Part shown: positions 7,850 to 16,164 of the stretch, in pieces
Layout: every line of letters begins with the position of its first letter
Position numbering within the stretch: position 1 is the stretch's first letter
Origin: an uncultured Gammaproteobacteria bacterium
Lineage (GTDB): Bacteria > Pseudomonadota > Gammaproteobacteria > Arenicellales > JAANXG01
NCBI GenBank assembly: GCA_947259175.1
Contig: CAMYKW010000009.1
Location: 85,559 to 149,558 of the forward strand
Direction: 5' to 3'
Length of the DNA: 64,000 nucleotides
The notes under the pieces: model-generated
Databases searched by the model: none
What the model was told of the DNA's origin: nothing
What the model saw: the letters and a program-made list of their open reading frames with translations, nothing else
Made by a program: the position numbers and the translations under genes

Positions 7850-8418
7850 CTCCCGCTTCCTACTATTCTTAGCGGAAATCTGCGCGCTTGACGTTTCGTA
7901 AGCACCTGCAGCAATGACTTGCGGGCGCGGCTCAGCCTGCTCATCACCGTGCCCACGGGCACTTGTAACAGGCACGCGGCCTCTTTGTAGCTGAATCCCG
8001 CCAAGTCAATCACCACCAAAACCTCCCGGTGCTCCAGGCTCATCTGCGTCAAGCCTTTGCGAACCGCGAGCGTATTGATCAGCTTCTGGTCTACAGAAGA
8101 AACGTCCAGCTCACAAGTATTATTCCGGTCAGCATCCTCGTTTTCGTCCAGCTCATCGTATGCCACTATCCCATTGCGTTGTCTGCGAAGCTCATCGCAG
8201 AACGTATTGCGCAAAATCTTGAACAGCCACGCACGGTAAGCCGGTTCATCAACGGGTACGCGTTCGGCAGACAAGGATTTGAGCACACAGCTTTGCACGA
8301 GATCCTGGGCGCTGTCGCGGTCTTTGGTCAGGCTGAACGCGTAGCCGAACAGGCGGTCAAGGTAGGCCTCGACACGTTGGCGCTTGGGCAGATTATTTGA
8401 GGAGCAATCAGCGGTCAT
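7846..8418 (-). CDS. ECF-family RNA polymerase sigma factor
   Basis: This 190-residue protein has sigma region 2 at residues 15-80 (LFGYAFSLTKDRDSAQDLVQ, then RAWLFKILRNTFCDELRR) and region 4 at residues 120-175 (LEHREVLVVIDLAGFSYKEA, GTVMSRLSRARKSLL). That is the normal two-domain ECF architecture, with an acidic linker between. A GAGGAATT ribosome site precedes the ATG. The next gene overlaps by four bases and encodes a membrane anti-sigma factor, so the pair would respond to an envelope signal. If the anti-sigma frameshift is real, this sigma factor could be unrestrained. Confidence 0.92.
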   Translation of the reverse strand: MTADCSSNNLPKRQRVEAYLDRLFGYAFSLTKDRDSAQDLVQSCVLKSLSAERVPVDEPAYRAWLFKILRNTFCDELRRQRNGIVAYDELDENEDADRNNTCELDVSSVDQKLINTLAVRKGLTQMSLEHREVLVVIDLAGFSYKEAACLLQVPVGTVMSRLSRARKSLLQVLTKRQARRFPLRIVGSGR

Positions 8419-8717
8419 GGAATTCCTCGTGCAAGCTCATCTCGACATGAATTGATTATACGGCTGTTAATCCAAGAAAAGATAATCCGCGTTTGCTCCG
8501 AGTCGATTTTGTCCAAAACTTAGAATGACTCAAATATAAGGAAATACTGTTTCTTCTTCGTGTGCGGAATAAAACTTTTGATTTTTACGTTTTTACTATT
8601 GGGAATAGCGAACGGATTCTAAGGCGACTTGCGCTACGGACTGCAGACATCAATGAATGCGCGACGGTGTCGGACAATCATCACGCGCATACGCGAAGCA
8701 TTCGGGGGCACCCTACG

Positions 8718-9380
8718 ATGCCGACCTTGGGCCAGGTATTTCATCGCGCTGTCGACGGTACCTTTGCTGTCGATTCCAGTCAGCGCATCATCTATTGGGA
8801 TCGCGGTTGTGAAGACCTGTTGGAGCTTGCCTCCGATGCCGCGCTCGGCAAGCCCTGCTGCGATGTGCTCCAGGGTTGCGATCCGGCAACCGGGGCGTCG
8901 TTTTGTTGTCATGGGTGCGGTGTCGCGCAGCCTGGCAAAATTGGCAGCGCGCCCAACAGTTTTTCGATACAAGTGAATACCCGTAACGACAAGCTGATGC
9001 AGTTGTCGGTCAACATCGTACTCGTTCCCTCGAACCGTCAAGACACCTGGCATGCGGCCCATTTGCTGCATGTAGAAGGTAAACCCGATGTATTGACGTC
9101 GCTCAGCTACGCCGTGGACAAAGATCCGCCGGCAACCGTGCATCGGCATCGGCGCAACGGATCGGCATACAAGAGCCGGAGTACGGCCTCGAGTTTGACG
9201 GCGCGCGAGCACGAGGTGCTGTCTTTGTTGGCGGAGGGCTTGACCGGCGCGGTGATCGCCAAGCGCCTGACCATCAGTATTACCACCGCGCGCAACCACC
9301 TGCAGCACATCCAGCGGAAGTTGGGCGTGCACAGCCAGATTGAAGCGGTGGCGTACGCTTACCGGCACAATCTGGTCTAG
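8718..9380 (+). CDS. PAS-LuxR transcriptional regulator with cysteine cluster
   Basis: I place the start at the ATG at 8718 (MPTLGQVFHRAVDG), which follows a GGGGG stretch; an in-frame GTG at 8562 has no ribosome site. The 220-residue product has an N-terminal PAS-like domain (VDSSQRIIYWDRGCEDLL) with a cysteine group: PCCDVLQGCD, then SFCCHGCGV. This could bind metal or sense redox state. Residues 155-220 form a LuxR helix-turn-helix (TAREHEVLSLLAEG, AIAKRLTISITTARNHLQHI). It lies directly upstream of the DsrE-like gene in the same direction, making it the likely local regulator of the sulfur island. Confidence 0.85.
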   Translation: MPTLGQVFHRAVDGTFAVDSSQRIIYWDRGCEDLLELASDAALGKPCCDVLQGCDPATGASFCCHGCGVAQPGKIGSAPNSFSIQVNTRNDKLMQLSVNIVLVPSNRQDTWHAAHLLHVEGKPDVLTSLSYAVDKDPPATVHRHRRNGSAYKSRSTASSLTAREHEVLSLLAEGLTGAVIAKRLTISITTARNHLQHIQRKLGVHSQIEAVAYAYRHNLV

Positions 9381-9382
9381 CC

Positions 9383-9408
9383 CGCGATCGATATCAATCT
9401 CGATCGCG
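9383..9408 (+). promoter_or_regulatory. Hairpin or operator between regulator and dsrE-like gene
   Basis: A perfect 9-bp inverted repeat (CGCGATCGA / TCGATCGCG, loop TATCAATC) lies directly after the LuxR-type gene and 36 bases before the dsrE-like GTG start. It could be an operator for the upstream regulator or an RNA processing hairpin. There is no T run. Confidence 0.35.
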
Positions 9409-9444
9409 CAAGTTATGCGCGTTCAACATTTGTGGGAGTAGATT

Positions 9445-9717
9445 GTGAACAGAAAAATCGCGGTGATCGTCTCCGATCGGCAAGAGGAGGCACTACGGAT
9501 GTCCATTGGCTTGACCCTGATGGACGACTTGGTTGACATCTATGTGCTCAATGGCAAGCTTGAAGACAGCGAGAGCATCGCCGCGAATTTGGAGATGATC
9601 AACGATCTGGAGCTCAAGGTGTTTGCGACCGATCCGGCGCAGGATTACGCCAAGCATGTTTCTATCGACCAGATCGCGGCATCTTTGCCTGAGTATGATC
9701 ATGTTTTACCGTACTGA
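9445..9717 (+). CDS. DsrE-like small protein without cysteine
   Basis: The 90-residue protein starts at a GTG with a GGGAG ribosome site. It has the DsrE/DsrF Rossmann-like start (KIAVIVSDRQEEALRMSIG) and a strand near LVDIYVLNGKL. DsrE proteins normally pass sulfane sulfur on a conserved cysteine, but this one contains no cysteine at all. It may be a structural partner for the next protein, as in the DsrEFH heterohexamer where only some subunits carry active cysteines. It is first of a trio of small genes leading into the YeeE/TusA region. Confidence 0.7.
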   Translation: MNRKIAVIVSDRQEEALRMSIGLTLMDDLVDIYVLNGKLEDSESIAANLEMINDLELKVFATDPAQDYAKHVSIDQIAASLPEYDHVLPY

Positions 9718-9819
9718 TACGCGATGTGCCGGTTTGCTGAATCTACTCCGCCGCGTCCGAATCTATGTTGCGAAGATGTTCCGCCAAAATGTCAGCGGCT
9801 GCAATAACAGGAGGGTGCA

Positions 9820-10122
9820 TTGAAACTTGGTATCTTGGTCAACACCGAGCGGCATCTCGAACATATCATCGGGATCACACGGGCCGCCTGCGATAAGGGT
9901 CACTATGTCATCATCTTTGCTATGGACGAGGGCACGCACCTGCTGCGTTCGCCTCAGTTCACCGAGCTCAGTAAACTGGATGGGGTGAAGATGGGTCTAT
10001 GCCGTCATAGCGCCGAAGAACACCAGATCGAACTCGAGGATCTGCCGGATGGCATTACTCGTGGAAGCCAGTTCGATAACGCGGTTATGAACCACGAGGC
10101 TGATCGCGTAATCGTGCTTTAA
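9820..10122 (+). CDS. DsrE/DsrF-like sulfur-relay protein
   Basis: The start is a TTG at 9820 with a strong AGGAGGG ribosome site. The 100-residue product has a DsrE-like fold pattern (MKLGILVNTERHLEHIIGIT, GHYVIIFAMDEG). Two cysteines are present, C24 and C61; C61 in KMGLCRHSAEEH sits where DsrE-family proteins carry the sulfur-bearing cysteine. With its cysteine-free upstream neighbour and the DsrH-like gene downstream, it suggests a DsrEFH-like heteromer that accepts persulfide sulfur. Assignment rests on fold pattern and context rather than strong identity. Confidence 0.7.
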   Translation: MKLGILVNTERHLEHIIGITRAACDKGHYVIIFAMDEGTHLLRSPQFTELSKLDGVKMGLCRHSAEEHQIELEDLPDGITRGSQFDNAVMNHEADRVIVL

Positions 10123-10182
10123 CCGCGGTGGAACACGATACACAAAAACGGTAAATCTATTGGCCAACAACGAGTCAAAAAA

Positions 10183-10353
10183 GTGAAGATTCTGCACATA
10201 CTGAACGACGGCACCCGTAATGACGCGGGCCAGATTATCGCGGCCCATGAAAAGCAGCATCAAGTAGAGGTCATAGACCTCTCTTCAGGCGGTGTTTCAT
10301 ATGCCGAATTGGTGGACAAGATCGAAGACTGCGATCGGGTTGTCAGTTGGTGA
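10183..10353 (+). CDS. DsrH/TusB-like 56-aa protein
   Basis: This short gene runs from a GTG at 10183 to the TGA at 10351. The product starts VKILHILNDGTRND and ends with SYAELVDKIEDCDRVVSW. A C-terminal hydrophobic strand ending in SW is typical of DsrH/TusB, which are normally 90-100 residues, so this is a shortened form. The single cysteine (C50) lies just before the terminal strand. With the two DsrE-like genes upstream it completes a DsrE-DsrF-DsrH-like set. Confidence 0.65.
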   Translation: MKILHILNDGTRNDAGQIIAAHEKQHQVEVIDLSSGGVSYAELVDKIEDCDRVVSW

Positions 10354-10400
10354 GCGCGAAGAAAAGCGAGCAATTCGACAGTGCACGAGGTTGAACGGTA

Positions 10401-12191
10401 GTGCAGATTAAGGCCGTCAGTCGCGCGGCGCCAAACGCGCTGTCCGTGGAGGGCCGGCCGACGGACGCCCGCGGCACGGCGTGGGGTGTGTGGCAGTTGG
10501 CGAATCCTGATCATGCGGTGCGCTGCACGCTGATTGCACTTTTGGCGTTAGCGATTTTTTTGTTGCAGTATCAATTCCGTTCTTGGGATGACAACCGCCT
10601 CACAAGTTGGCAGTGGGTATTCGCCGACGCGAACCTCGCGGTGTTGTTTTTACAGATTTGCGCGGCCTTGCTCGTCGCTTACTTGCTGGCGGGCAGCGCG
10701 ATTCGCGCGCTAGATCGTCCGTTGACTCTTTTTTTGGCGTCTGGCGCGGCGGCGGTGTTGTTGTGGCGGGAACCCGAAGTCATTGTCGACAGCGCGCGCT
10801 ACTTTGCCCAGGCAAAGCACATCGAGCAGTATGGCATCGTCTACTTCTTCAGGGAGTGGGGCGGGGCGATACCCGCGTGGACCGATCTGCCCCTGATTCC
10901 GTTCCTGTTTGGACTTGCTTTGAAGCTGTTTGGGGAATCCAGGTACGTCATCCAGGGTCTAACCACATTGTTGTTCTCCGCCACCGTGGTGGTGACCTAT
11001 CTGATCGGCAGGCAAATGTGGTCGCATACGCTTGGCCTCAGCGCCGGAATGCTGTTGTTGGCGATGCCCTATCTGTTGACCCAGGCGCCGTTGACAATGA
11101 CCGATGTGCCGACCATGTTCTTCCTGAGCCTGGCGGTACTCGCAACGATTCATGGGTTGCGAAAAGGCGGTAGCGCGAATCTATTATTGGCCGCGTCTGC
11201 GATTGTGCTCGCGATGCTGGCCAAGTACTCCACGTGGCTGATGCTCACCGTTATACCGGTCATCGTATTGGTGGAATTCCGCCGGCAGGGGATCTCGGCG
11301 TTTCAACGCGGGTTGGGTATCGCCGCCTGGACTGTGGCTCTATGGGCGCCGATCCTGCTTTGGCGCTATGAATTGTTCGCGCATCAGCTGATTTTTTTGC
11401 AGGAATATCAGTATCCCGCCTTGTACCGCTGGAGCGAGGGCTATCTCTCGACCTTATTGTTCCAATTGCACCCTTTCATTGCCCTCGCGGCAATGGTCTC
11501 ATTGGTTACCGCGGTAATTAACCGGGATCCGAAGTATTTGATTATCGGCTGGATGTTGTTTCTGGTAGCGGTGCTGGAGATCAAGCGCATCCGCTACACG
11601 ATCATCGTGTTTCCGATGTTGGCGCTGATGGCTGCCTACGGACTGGAGTCGATAACAGACCGGATGGCGCGGCGCTTTACGCTGCTGGCGGCAATTGCGT
11701 CGTCGCTCGTCATCGCGGTCTTCGGGCACTTGGCTTTTCTGAAGACAACCAGCGCGGTGAATCTACAGCGGGCGGGCAGCTATCTTTCGACCGTGGATCA
11801 ACAGTGGATCGAAGTGTATACCTTGCCGCAGGTCCACTCGGTGATCAATCCGGCGGTATCCGTGCCGATCCTCGACCTGTATACCGATAAACCCATCGTG
11901 TATCGCCGCAATGCCGGTCTCGGGAACCAGAGCGTGCCGCCGGATGTCGCCCGGTCTCCGTTGCGCTTTACCTGGGAACTCCCGGATTGGAGATTTTTTG
12001 ACGAATCACAAATAACCGCGTACTCGGATAGAGCGATTGTTGTTATTCTGAGTGACCCACGGCAGACGGTGCCCGCGAGTGTGGCTCGGGCTCTAACGGG
12101 TTTCACGCTCACGAAAGAATTTTACGAGCAAAGCGGCGTATTTCGATATCGCACCTTTGTGCAAATTTATCAGCCGATGAAAAGCATCTGA
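10401..12191 (+). CDS. GT39/PMT-like membrane glycosyltransferase
   Basis: The 596-residue product starts at a GTG preceded by GAGG. It has about eleven hydrophobic segments. The first luminal loop holds acidic and aromatic residues (REPEVIVDSARYFAQAKHI, then FFREWGGAIPAWTDLP) as in protein-mannosyltransferase and ArnT-like GT-C enzymes, which use polyprenyl-phosphate sugars on the outer face of the membrane. A soluble C-terminal domain of about 150 residues follows (DQQWIEVYTLPQ, DLYTDKPIVYRR). Acceptor and donor are unknown. It sits between sulfur-relay genes and the YeeE transporter, an unusual place for a GT-C enzyme. Confidence 0.72.
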   Translation: MQIKAVSRAAPNALSVEGRPTDARGTAWGVWQLANPDHAVRCTLIALLALAIFLLQYQFRSWDDNRLTSWQWVFADANLAVLFLQICAALLVAYLLAGSAIRALDRPLTLFLASGAAAVLLWREPEVIVDSARYFAQAKHIEQYGIVYFFREWGGAIPAWTDLPLIPFLFGLALKLFGESRYVIQGLTTLLFSATVVVTYLIGRQMWSHTLGLSAGMLLLAMPYLLTQAPLTMTDVPTMFFLSLAVLATIHGLRKGGSANLLLAASAIVLAMLAKYSTWLMLTVIPVIVLVEFRRQGISAFQRGLGIAAWTVALWAPILLWRYELFAHQLIFLQEYQYPALYRWSEGYLSTLLFQLHPFIALAAMVSLVTAVINRDPKYLIIGWMLFLVAVLEIKRIRYTIIVFPMLALMAAYGLESITDRMARRFTLLAAIASSLVIAVFGHLAFLKTTSAVNLQRAGSYLSTVDQQWIEVYTLPQVHSVINPAVSVPILDLYTDKPIVYRRNAGLGNQSVPPDVARSPLRFTWELPDWRFFDESQITAYSDRAIVVILSDPRQTVPASVARALTGFTLTKEFYEQSGVFRYRTFVQIYQPMKSI

Positions 12192-12203
12192 GGGGATGGC
12201 TAT

Positions 12204-13676
12204 ATGAGTACTACAGCGCTTGATATGGCAGCCACGGACGCCGCCAAGATTGAAAACGACCTGCGGAAGAAACGTCTCTGGGCCTATGGAATCGCGACGC
12301 TGTTCGCGGCCATCAGTATTGGCACCTACCTGTACAGTGAGTATTACATCTACCTCTCGGTGTATCTGTGGTTTGGATTCATCTATGGCATGTGCCTGCA
12401 GTACGGGAGATTCTGCTTCTCGTCAGCGTTCCGTGACCTGTTCGCGGTAGGGGTGCCGCGCATGGCGGTGGGTATCATGATCGCCACGGTGCTGTTTGCA
12501 GCGGTGAGCGCCGCCGTAACCGCCACCGGTTTGAGTACATTTCATGCCGCGCCCACCAGCATCCATGCGGTGATTGCCGGAACGATCTTCGGTATTGGTA
12601 TGGTATTCGCCGGTGGATGTGCCTCGGGTTCGTTGTACAAGACCGGTGAGGGCAATATGAGTGCGGCACTGGTGATTCTGTCCATCAGCGTCACCCAGGC
12701 GTTGTTTGCCGACGTCGCCGGGTGGACCAATCTCCTGGTGCCCGAATCCTGGCACCAGTCCGCCTTGGCCAAAGGTCTGCCGGAAACAATTAGCGCCGGG
12801 GACGGTTGGGTCGACCAGTACCTGGCGGGCTATGTATGGAATCAACCGGTGCTCACCTTCGCTACCCTGATGGGGATGCTGGATGAATCCGTCGCCGGCG
12901 CGTTTGTCGGCAATATGTTGATTGGCGTGGTAATTCCGGCGGCGTTGTTGCTGATTGTGGTTTACATCGGTTGGTCGCGTCGGGCGTTTCTCAAGAAGCG
13001 ACTCAAGGAGAAAGGACAAACGACGTTTCGCGATGAGCTCGAGGGGTATTGGGCGATGATTACCGCCAACAAGCGCACGGCTATTGCCGGCCTGCTGTTG
13101 GGCATCTTCTGCGGACTACAGATGCTGGTGACCCAGGGGCTGCGGGTCAAGTTCGGCATCCAGAACGCCGGCACGCTGTTGGAGCGTATCGGGTTTGACT
13201 ACGGGATATCGGTCAACGGGACCGTGTTTGATCCTGGTTACTGGTATGTGACCACCCAGGAGGCCCAGTGGGTCGGCTGGGTGTTCAACAAACTCGGTGC
13301 GGACAATATGGACAACATCTACTTCGGATTCGTCAATGGGATTCCCAATCCGGCGCTCAATCCCGCGGATTGGATGTCCCTCGCGTTGATCGGCGGTGCG
13401 GCTGTGATGGCGCTGTTGAACAACGAATTCAAGTTTAAAAAGCCGACTCTGGAACTGGCGATGTGGGCGGTCATCGGTGGTGCATTGATGGGTATCGGTT
13501 CACGTCTCGGGCTAGGGTGCAACGTCGGCGCGTTTTTTGTCCGCGTGGCCCAGGGTGATACATCGGGATGGTTGTTTGGATTGGGGATGATCGGCGGCGC
13601 CTACATTGGCGTTAAATTCTTCAATTGGTGGACGGAGCGGCGTATGGCGAAGGAATTCGCGTCCTGTGATTTTTAA
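12204..13676 (+). CDS. YeeE/YedE-family sulfur-compound transporter
   Basis: The 490-residue membrane protein has two YeeE/YedE repeats and a normal fused length. Signature motifs are GRFCFSSAFRD near residue 70, GGCASGSLYKTGEG near residue 135 and GLGCNVGAFFVRVAQGD near residue 435, each carrying a cysteine thought to relay thiosulfate or sulfane sulfur in TsuA-type channels. The ATG follows an AGGGGATGG ribosome site 12 bases after the GT39-like gene. A TusA-like gene follows, matching the common YeeE-TusA pairing in which TusA takes sulfur on the cytoplasmic side. The TAA stop overlaps the left end of a MITE-like element. Confidence 0.9.
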   Translation: MSTTALDMAATDAAKIENDLRKKRLWAYGIATLFAAISIGTYLYSEYYIYLSVYLWFGFIYGMCLQYGRFCFSSAFRDLFAVGVPRMAVGIMIATVLFAAVSAAVTATGLSTFHAAPTSIHAVIAGTIFGIGMVFAGGCASGSLYKTGEGNMSAALVILSISVTQALFADVAGWTNLLVPESWHQSALAKGLPETISAGDGWVDQYLAGYVWNQPVLTFATLMGMLDESVAGAFVGNMLIGVVIPAALLLIVVYIGWSRRAFLKKRLKEKGQTTFRDELEGYWAMITANKRTAIAGLLLGIFCGLQMLVTQGLRVKFGIQNAGTLLERIGFDYGISVNGTVFDPGYWYVTTQEAQWVGWVFNKLGADNMDNIYFGFVNGIPNPALNPADWMSLALIGGAAVMALLNNEFKFKKPTLELAMWAVIGGALMGIGSRLGLGCNVGAFFVRVAQGDTSGWLFGLGMIGGAYIGVKFFNWWTERRMAKEFASCDF

Positions 13677-13825
13677 GGAGGCTCTGAATAATCCATCCCT
13701 GTATGATCAGAAAAACGAAAAGTGCGATTTTCGTTTTTCTCCACAGTTCGATCACTTGCGTGATTGAACTGTGTCGGTACGTCCGTGTACCGGCGGAACC
13801 TCTGATCAATTCAGAGGTTCCTTAA
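13673..13825. mobile_element. MITE-like element with TTAA ends and internal hairpins
   Basis: A 153-bp element lies between the YeeE stop and the tusA-like gene. Its ends are inverted repeats, TTAAGGAGGCTCTGAAT (13673-13689) and the complement of 13809-13825, identical at 15 of 17 positions and both starting TTAA. Inside are four stem-loops: a perfect 13-bp stem (13709-13721 with 13728-13740), a 14-bp stem with one G-T pair (13742-13755 with 13760-13773), a 6-bp stem (13775-13792) and a perfect 11-bp stem (13795-13805 with 13811-13821). No coding potential. It may act as a terminator or transcript stabiliser between the two genes. Confidence 0.6.
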
Positions 13826-13854
13826 CGCTCAAAGCGAATGCGAGGAGATTAGGT

Positions 13855-14100
13855 ATGAAGTTCGAAAAGCGCGACGACGGCGTCTACGTGTTGGATGTTA
13901 AGGGCTACGTGTGTCCACATCCGCAGATCTACACCAAAAAGGCGTTGTCCAAGGTGAAAAGCGGCGACGTGGTAGAGGTTATCTTTGACAATCCCTCATC
14001 CGGTGAGTCCATCGCCGCGATGTGTGACACCGCCGGTGACGAGATCGTAAACAAGAAACACGAAGGCGGCCAATTCGTGTGGGACATAGAAAAGGGTTGA
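13855..14100 (+). CDS. TusA-family sulfur carrier
   Basis: The ATG at 13855 (MKFEKRDDGVYVLDVKGYV) has a GAGGAG ribosome site, giving 81 residues, the usual TusA length. The active-site CPxP motif is present as CPHP (C22 region, YVCPHPQIYTKKAL), followed by the conserved strand VKSGDVVEVIFDNPSS. TusA proteins carry a persulfide on this cysteine and hand it to DsrE-type partners. The gene follows YeeE, with the DsrE-like trio nearby upstream, so a cytoplasmic relay from transporter to TusA to DsrE-like proteins is the natural reading. Confidence 0.9.
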   Translation: MKFEKRDDGVYVLDVKGYVCPHPQIYTKKALSKVKSGDVVEVIFDNPSSGESIAAMCDTAGDEIVNKKHEGGQFVWDIEKG

Positions 14101-14199
14101 GTATCCGTTAACCCGCGCGGAAGTCTGCGGCATTTGCCGCGACACGGGTTGCGGACATGCGCTTCGGGTCGCAATTGAATTGCAAAAAGGTAGGTGACA

Positions 14200-14385
14200 A
14201 TGAAAACCGGACTGTGGTCAGTGGTCGTCATGGTGGCGGGATTTATCGGGTTCATGGCCGGTTACAGCCTGTCCCCGATGATCGAGGTGGGTTTGATTGG
14301 AAGTGAACCAAGTCAGGCGGGGATCAAAGCCGAAGTCGACCAAGATATGCAAGAGTATTATTCCAAGTTAACCGGGGAAGACTAA
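14200..14385 (+). CDS. Anchored microprotein A with EYYxKL tail, 61 aa
   Basis: I take the ATG at 14200 (MKTGLWSVVVMVAGFIGFMA) as start; an in-frame GTG lies two codons upstream. Residues 3-25 are one membrane segment or uncleaved signal, followed by a soluble tail ending DQDMQEYYSKLTGED. The same architecture and tail motif recur in the next gene, so the two are paralogues. A perfect palindrome GCAATT-G-AATTGC (14171-14183) lies upstream. Family unknown. The tail may be a docking or modification site, possibly for the enzymes encoded downstream. Confidence 0.65.
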   Translation: MKTGLWSVVVMVAGFIGFMAGYSLSPMIEVGLIGSEPSQAGIKAEVDQDMQEYYSKLTGED

Positions 14386-14388
14386 ATG

Positions 14389-14417
14389 AACACCACGCAA
14401 GCGACCGGTGGTGTTTT
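14389..14417 (+). terminator. Weak hairpin after microprotein A
   Basis: An 8-bp stem (AACACCAC / GTGGTGTT) starts four bases after the stop and is followed only by two further T residues. It may attenuate transcription between the paralogous microprotein genes. Confidence 0.4.
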
Positions 14418-14419
14418 AC

Positions 14420-14452
14420 GCCCGTTACCGTGGGTACGCCGCGGTATCGGGC
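14420..14452 (+). other. Hairpin before microprotein B
   Basis: GCCCGTTACCG (14420-14430) pairs with CGGTATCGGGC (14442-14452) at 10 of 11 positions, 25 bases before the TTG start of the next gene. It may affect translation or RNA stability. Confidence 0.35.
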
Positions 14453-14477
14453 GCCTGGGTGAAAGGGGGCGGAGAAA

Positions 14478-14687
14478 TTGAAAAACACTGTATGGGTTAT
14501 GCTTACCGCGGGCGTTGCGGTGGTTGCTTTCTTATTTGGCTTCAACATTTCGTCAAATACCGGCGTTGAGCCTGGATTCTTCGAACTTCCGGAGGCCGGT
14601 GGCTATGGTGCGGGGCCGGGAGGGGGTGAGGCCGGTGAAGGTGTCTCCGACGAGATGGAAGAGTATTATAAGAAGCTGTTAGAGTAG
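14478..14687 (+). CDS. Anchored microprotein B with EYYKKL tail, 69 aa
   Basis: The start is a TTG with a GGCGGAG ribosome site. Residues 4-24 form a hydrophobic anchor (VWVMLTAGVAVVAFLFGF), then a glycine-rich linker (GGYGAGPGGGEAGEG), then SDEMEEYYKKLLE. The anchor and the (D/E)M(Q/E)EYYxKL tail match microprotein A. The downstream FAD-oxidoreductase frame begins within about 60 bases. The layout (anchor, glycine-rich linker, conserved tail) suggests membrane-tethered partners or substrates. No family recognised. Confidence 0.6.
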   Translation: MKNTVWVMLTAGVAVVAFLFGFNISSNTGVEPGFFELPEAGGYGAGPGGGEAGEGVSDEMEEYYKKLLE

Positions 14688-14745
14688 TCAACGGTTGCCG
14701 TCTTGGCGCAGTTCACCTGGTGAATACGAATACAGCGTCCCTTTC

Positions 14746-16164
14746 ATGCGCGGCCCATTGAGCGACGCGGTGATCCTCGGTGGCGGGCTCGCCGGGCTCA
14801 CCACGGCTTACCAGCTCGACAAGTCCGGACGAACGGTGACCTTGGTCGAGCGGGAAGCCGAACTCGGCGGCTTGGCGCGAACCGTGGAGGCAAAGGGCTT
14901 CCGCTTCGATCTTGGCGGACACCGCTTCGTCACCACTGATAGTGAACTCGACGTGTTCGTGCGCGATCTATTGGCCGGCGACTACGTGGAAGTGGATCGA
15001 TCGAGCCGCATCCTGCTTGCGAATAATTGGTTTCACTATCCTTTGCGGCCCTGGAACGCACTGTCCGGGTTTGGCATCTCCACCGCGTCCAGGATCCTTT
15101 ACGACTACGCTGTCGAACAGGTCAAGGCGCGTTTTATTGCCGCGCCGCCGGCATCCCTGGAAGACTGGGTAGTCCGTCATTATGGGCGCCGCATGTACTT
15201 GCTTTATTTCAAAGAGTACAGCGAAAAGGTGTGGGGGATAGATTGCCGCAGTATCGCCCCCGAATGGATCGAGCAGCGTGTGCAAGGGTTGTCCCTGGGC
15301 GTCGCCGTGCTCAATGCCGTCATGCCGCGTGTCGGGGCCAAGCGATCGACTTTGGCAACACGTTTTCTTTATCCGCCATTGGGCATCGGCCAGATCGCCG
15401 AGCGCCTGCGTCAGGGAATAGGCGCCGCGAGTTGCGTTCTTAACGACGCTACCGTGGTGCGCATGGATCATGCCGATGACCGAATTCAGCAGGTGACGGT
15501 CCGTCGCGGTAACGACACCCGTATGCATGGCGGCGAGGAATTTGTGTCCACGATACCGTTGCAGACCTTGGTCACCGCGCTGTATCCACGCCCGCCCGCT
15601 GCTGTGCTGGCCGCGGCGTCACAGTTGCGCAGCCGCGATCTGCTGGTGGTGGCGGTGATGATCAACAGGCCCCGCATCACCGAGCATACCTGGATATACT
15701 TGCCCGAAAGCAAGATTCCGTTCGGCCGCATACACGAACCCACCAACTGGAGTCCGCTCATGGCGCCTGCGGGGAAGACGATGCTGGTTGCCGAGTATTT
15801 TTGTTTCCGCGGTGACCGCATATGGAACCGCACCCAGGCCGAGGCGACGAGAGTTACTGTCGATGGTCTGCAAAGCCTGGGTTTGATAGATCATCGTGAC
15901 GTGCTGGGCAGCGTCGTACTGCGGATACCGAACGCTTATCCGTTGTTCGAAACGGGTTATAGGGAGCGCTGCGAACGCATTTACGATTATCTCGACAGGT
16001 TCGGCAATCTGCACGTGGCGGGGCGCGGCGGAACATTCCGTTATTACAATATGGATCATGCGATGCGTTCCGGTATGGACATCGCCGCCAAACTCGTGGA
16101 TACCGGAGCGGCGCGCCAGACACCGGGAGCGGATCAAGCGGCCGGCATCGCGGGTTTGATATGA
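14746..16164 (+). CDS. FAD-dependent oxidoreductase, UGM/protoporphyrinogen-oxidase-like
   Basis: I favour the ATG at 14746 (MRGPLSDAVILGGGLAGLTT), giving 472 residues; an in-frame TTG at 14695 is possible and neither has a strong ribosome site. The N-terminus holds the FAD-binding GGGLAG motif, then EREAELGGLARTVEAKGFRF and DLGGHRFVT, the pattern shared by amine oxidases, protoporphyrinogen oxidase and UDP-galactopyranose mutase-like proteins. C-terminal residues include GRIHEPTNWSP and AGRGGTFRYYNMDHAM, typical of the sugar-mutase-like branch often found in glycan loci. It overlaps the radical SAM gene by four bases, so the products are probably made together. Confidence 0.8.
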   Translation: MRGPLSDAVILGGGLAGLTTAYQLDKSGRTVTLVEREAELGGLARTVEAKGFRFDLGGHRFVTTDSELDVFVRDLLAGDYVEVDRSSRILLANNWFHYPLRPWNALSGFGISTASRILYDYAVEQVKARFIAAPPASLEDWVVRHYGRRMYLLYFKEYSEKVWGIDCRSIAPEWIEQRVQGLSLGVAVLNAVMPRVGAKRSTLATRFLYPPLGIGQIAERLRQGIGAASCVLNDATVVRMDHADDRIQQVTVRRGNDTRMHGGEEFVSTIPLQTLVTALYPRPPAAVLAAASQLRSRDLLVVAVMINRPRITEHTWIYLPESKIPFGRIHEPTNWSPLMAPAGKTMLVAEYFCFRGDRIWNRTQAEATRVTVDGLQSLGLIDHRDVLGSVVLRIPNAYPLFETGYRERCERIYDYLDRFGNLHVAGRGGTFRYYNMDHAMRSGMDIAAKLVDTGAARQTPGADQAAGIAGLI

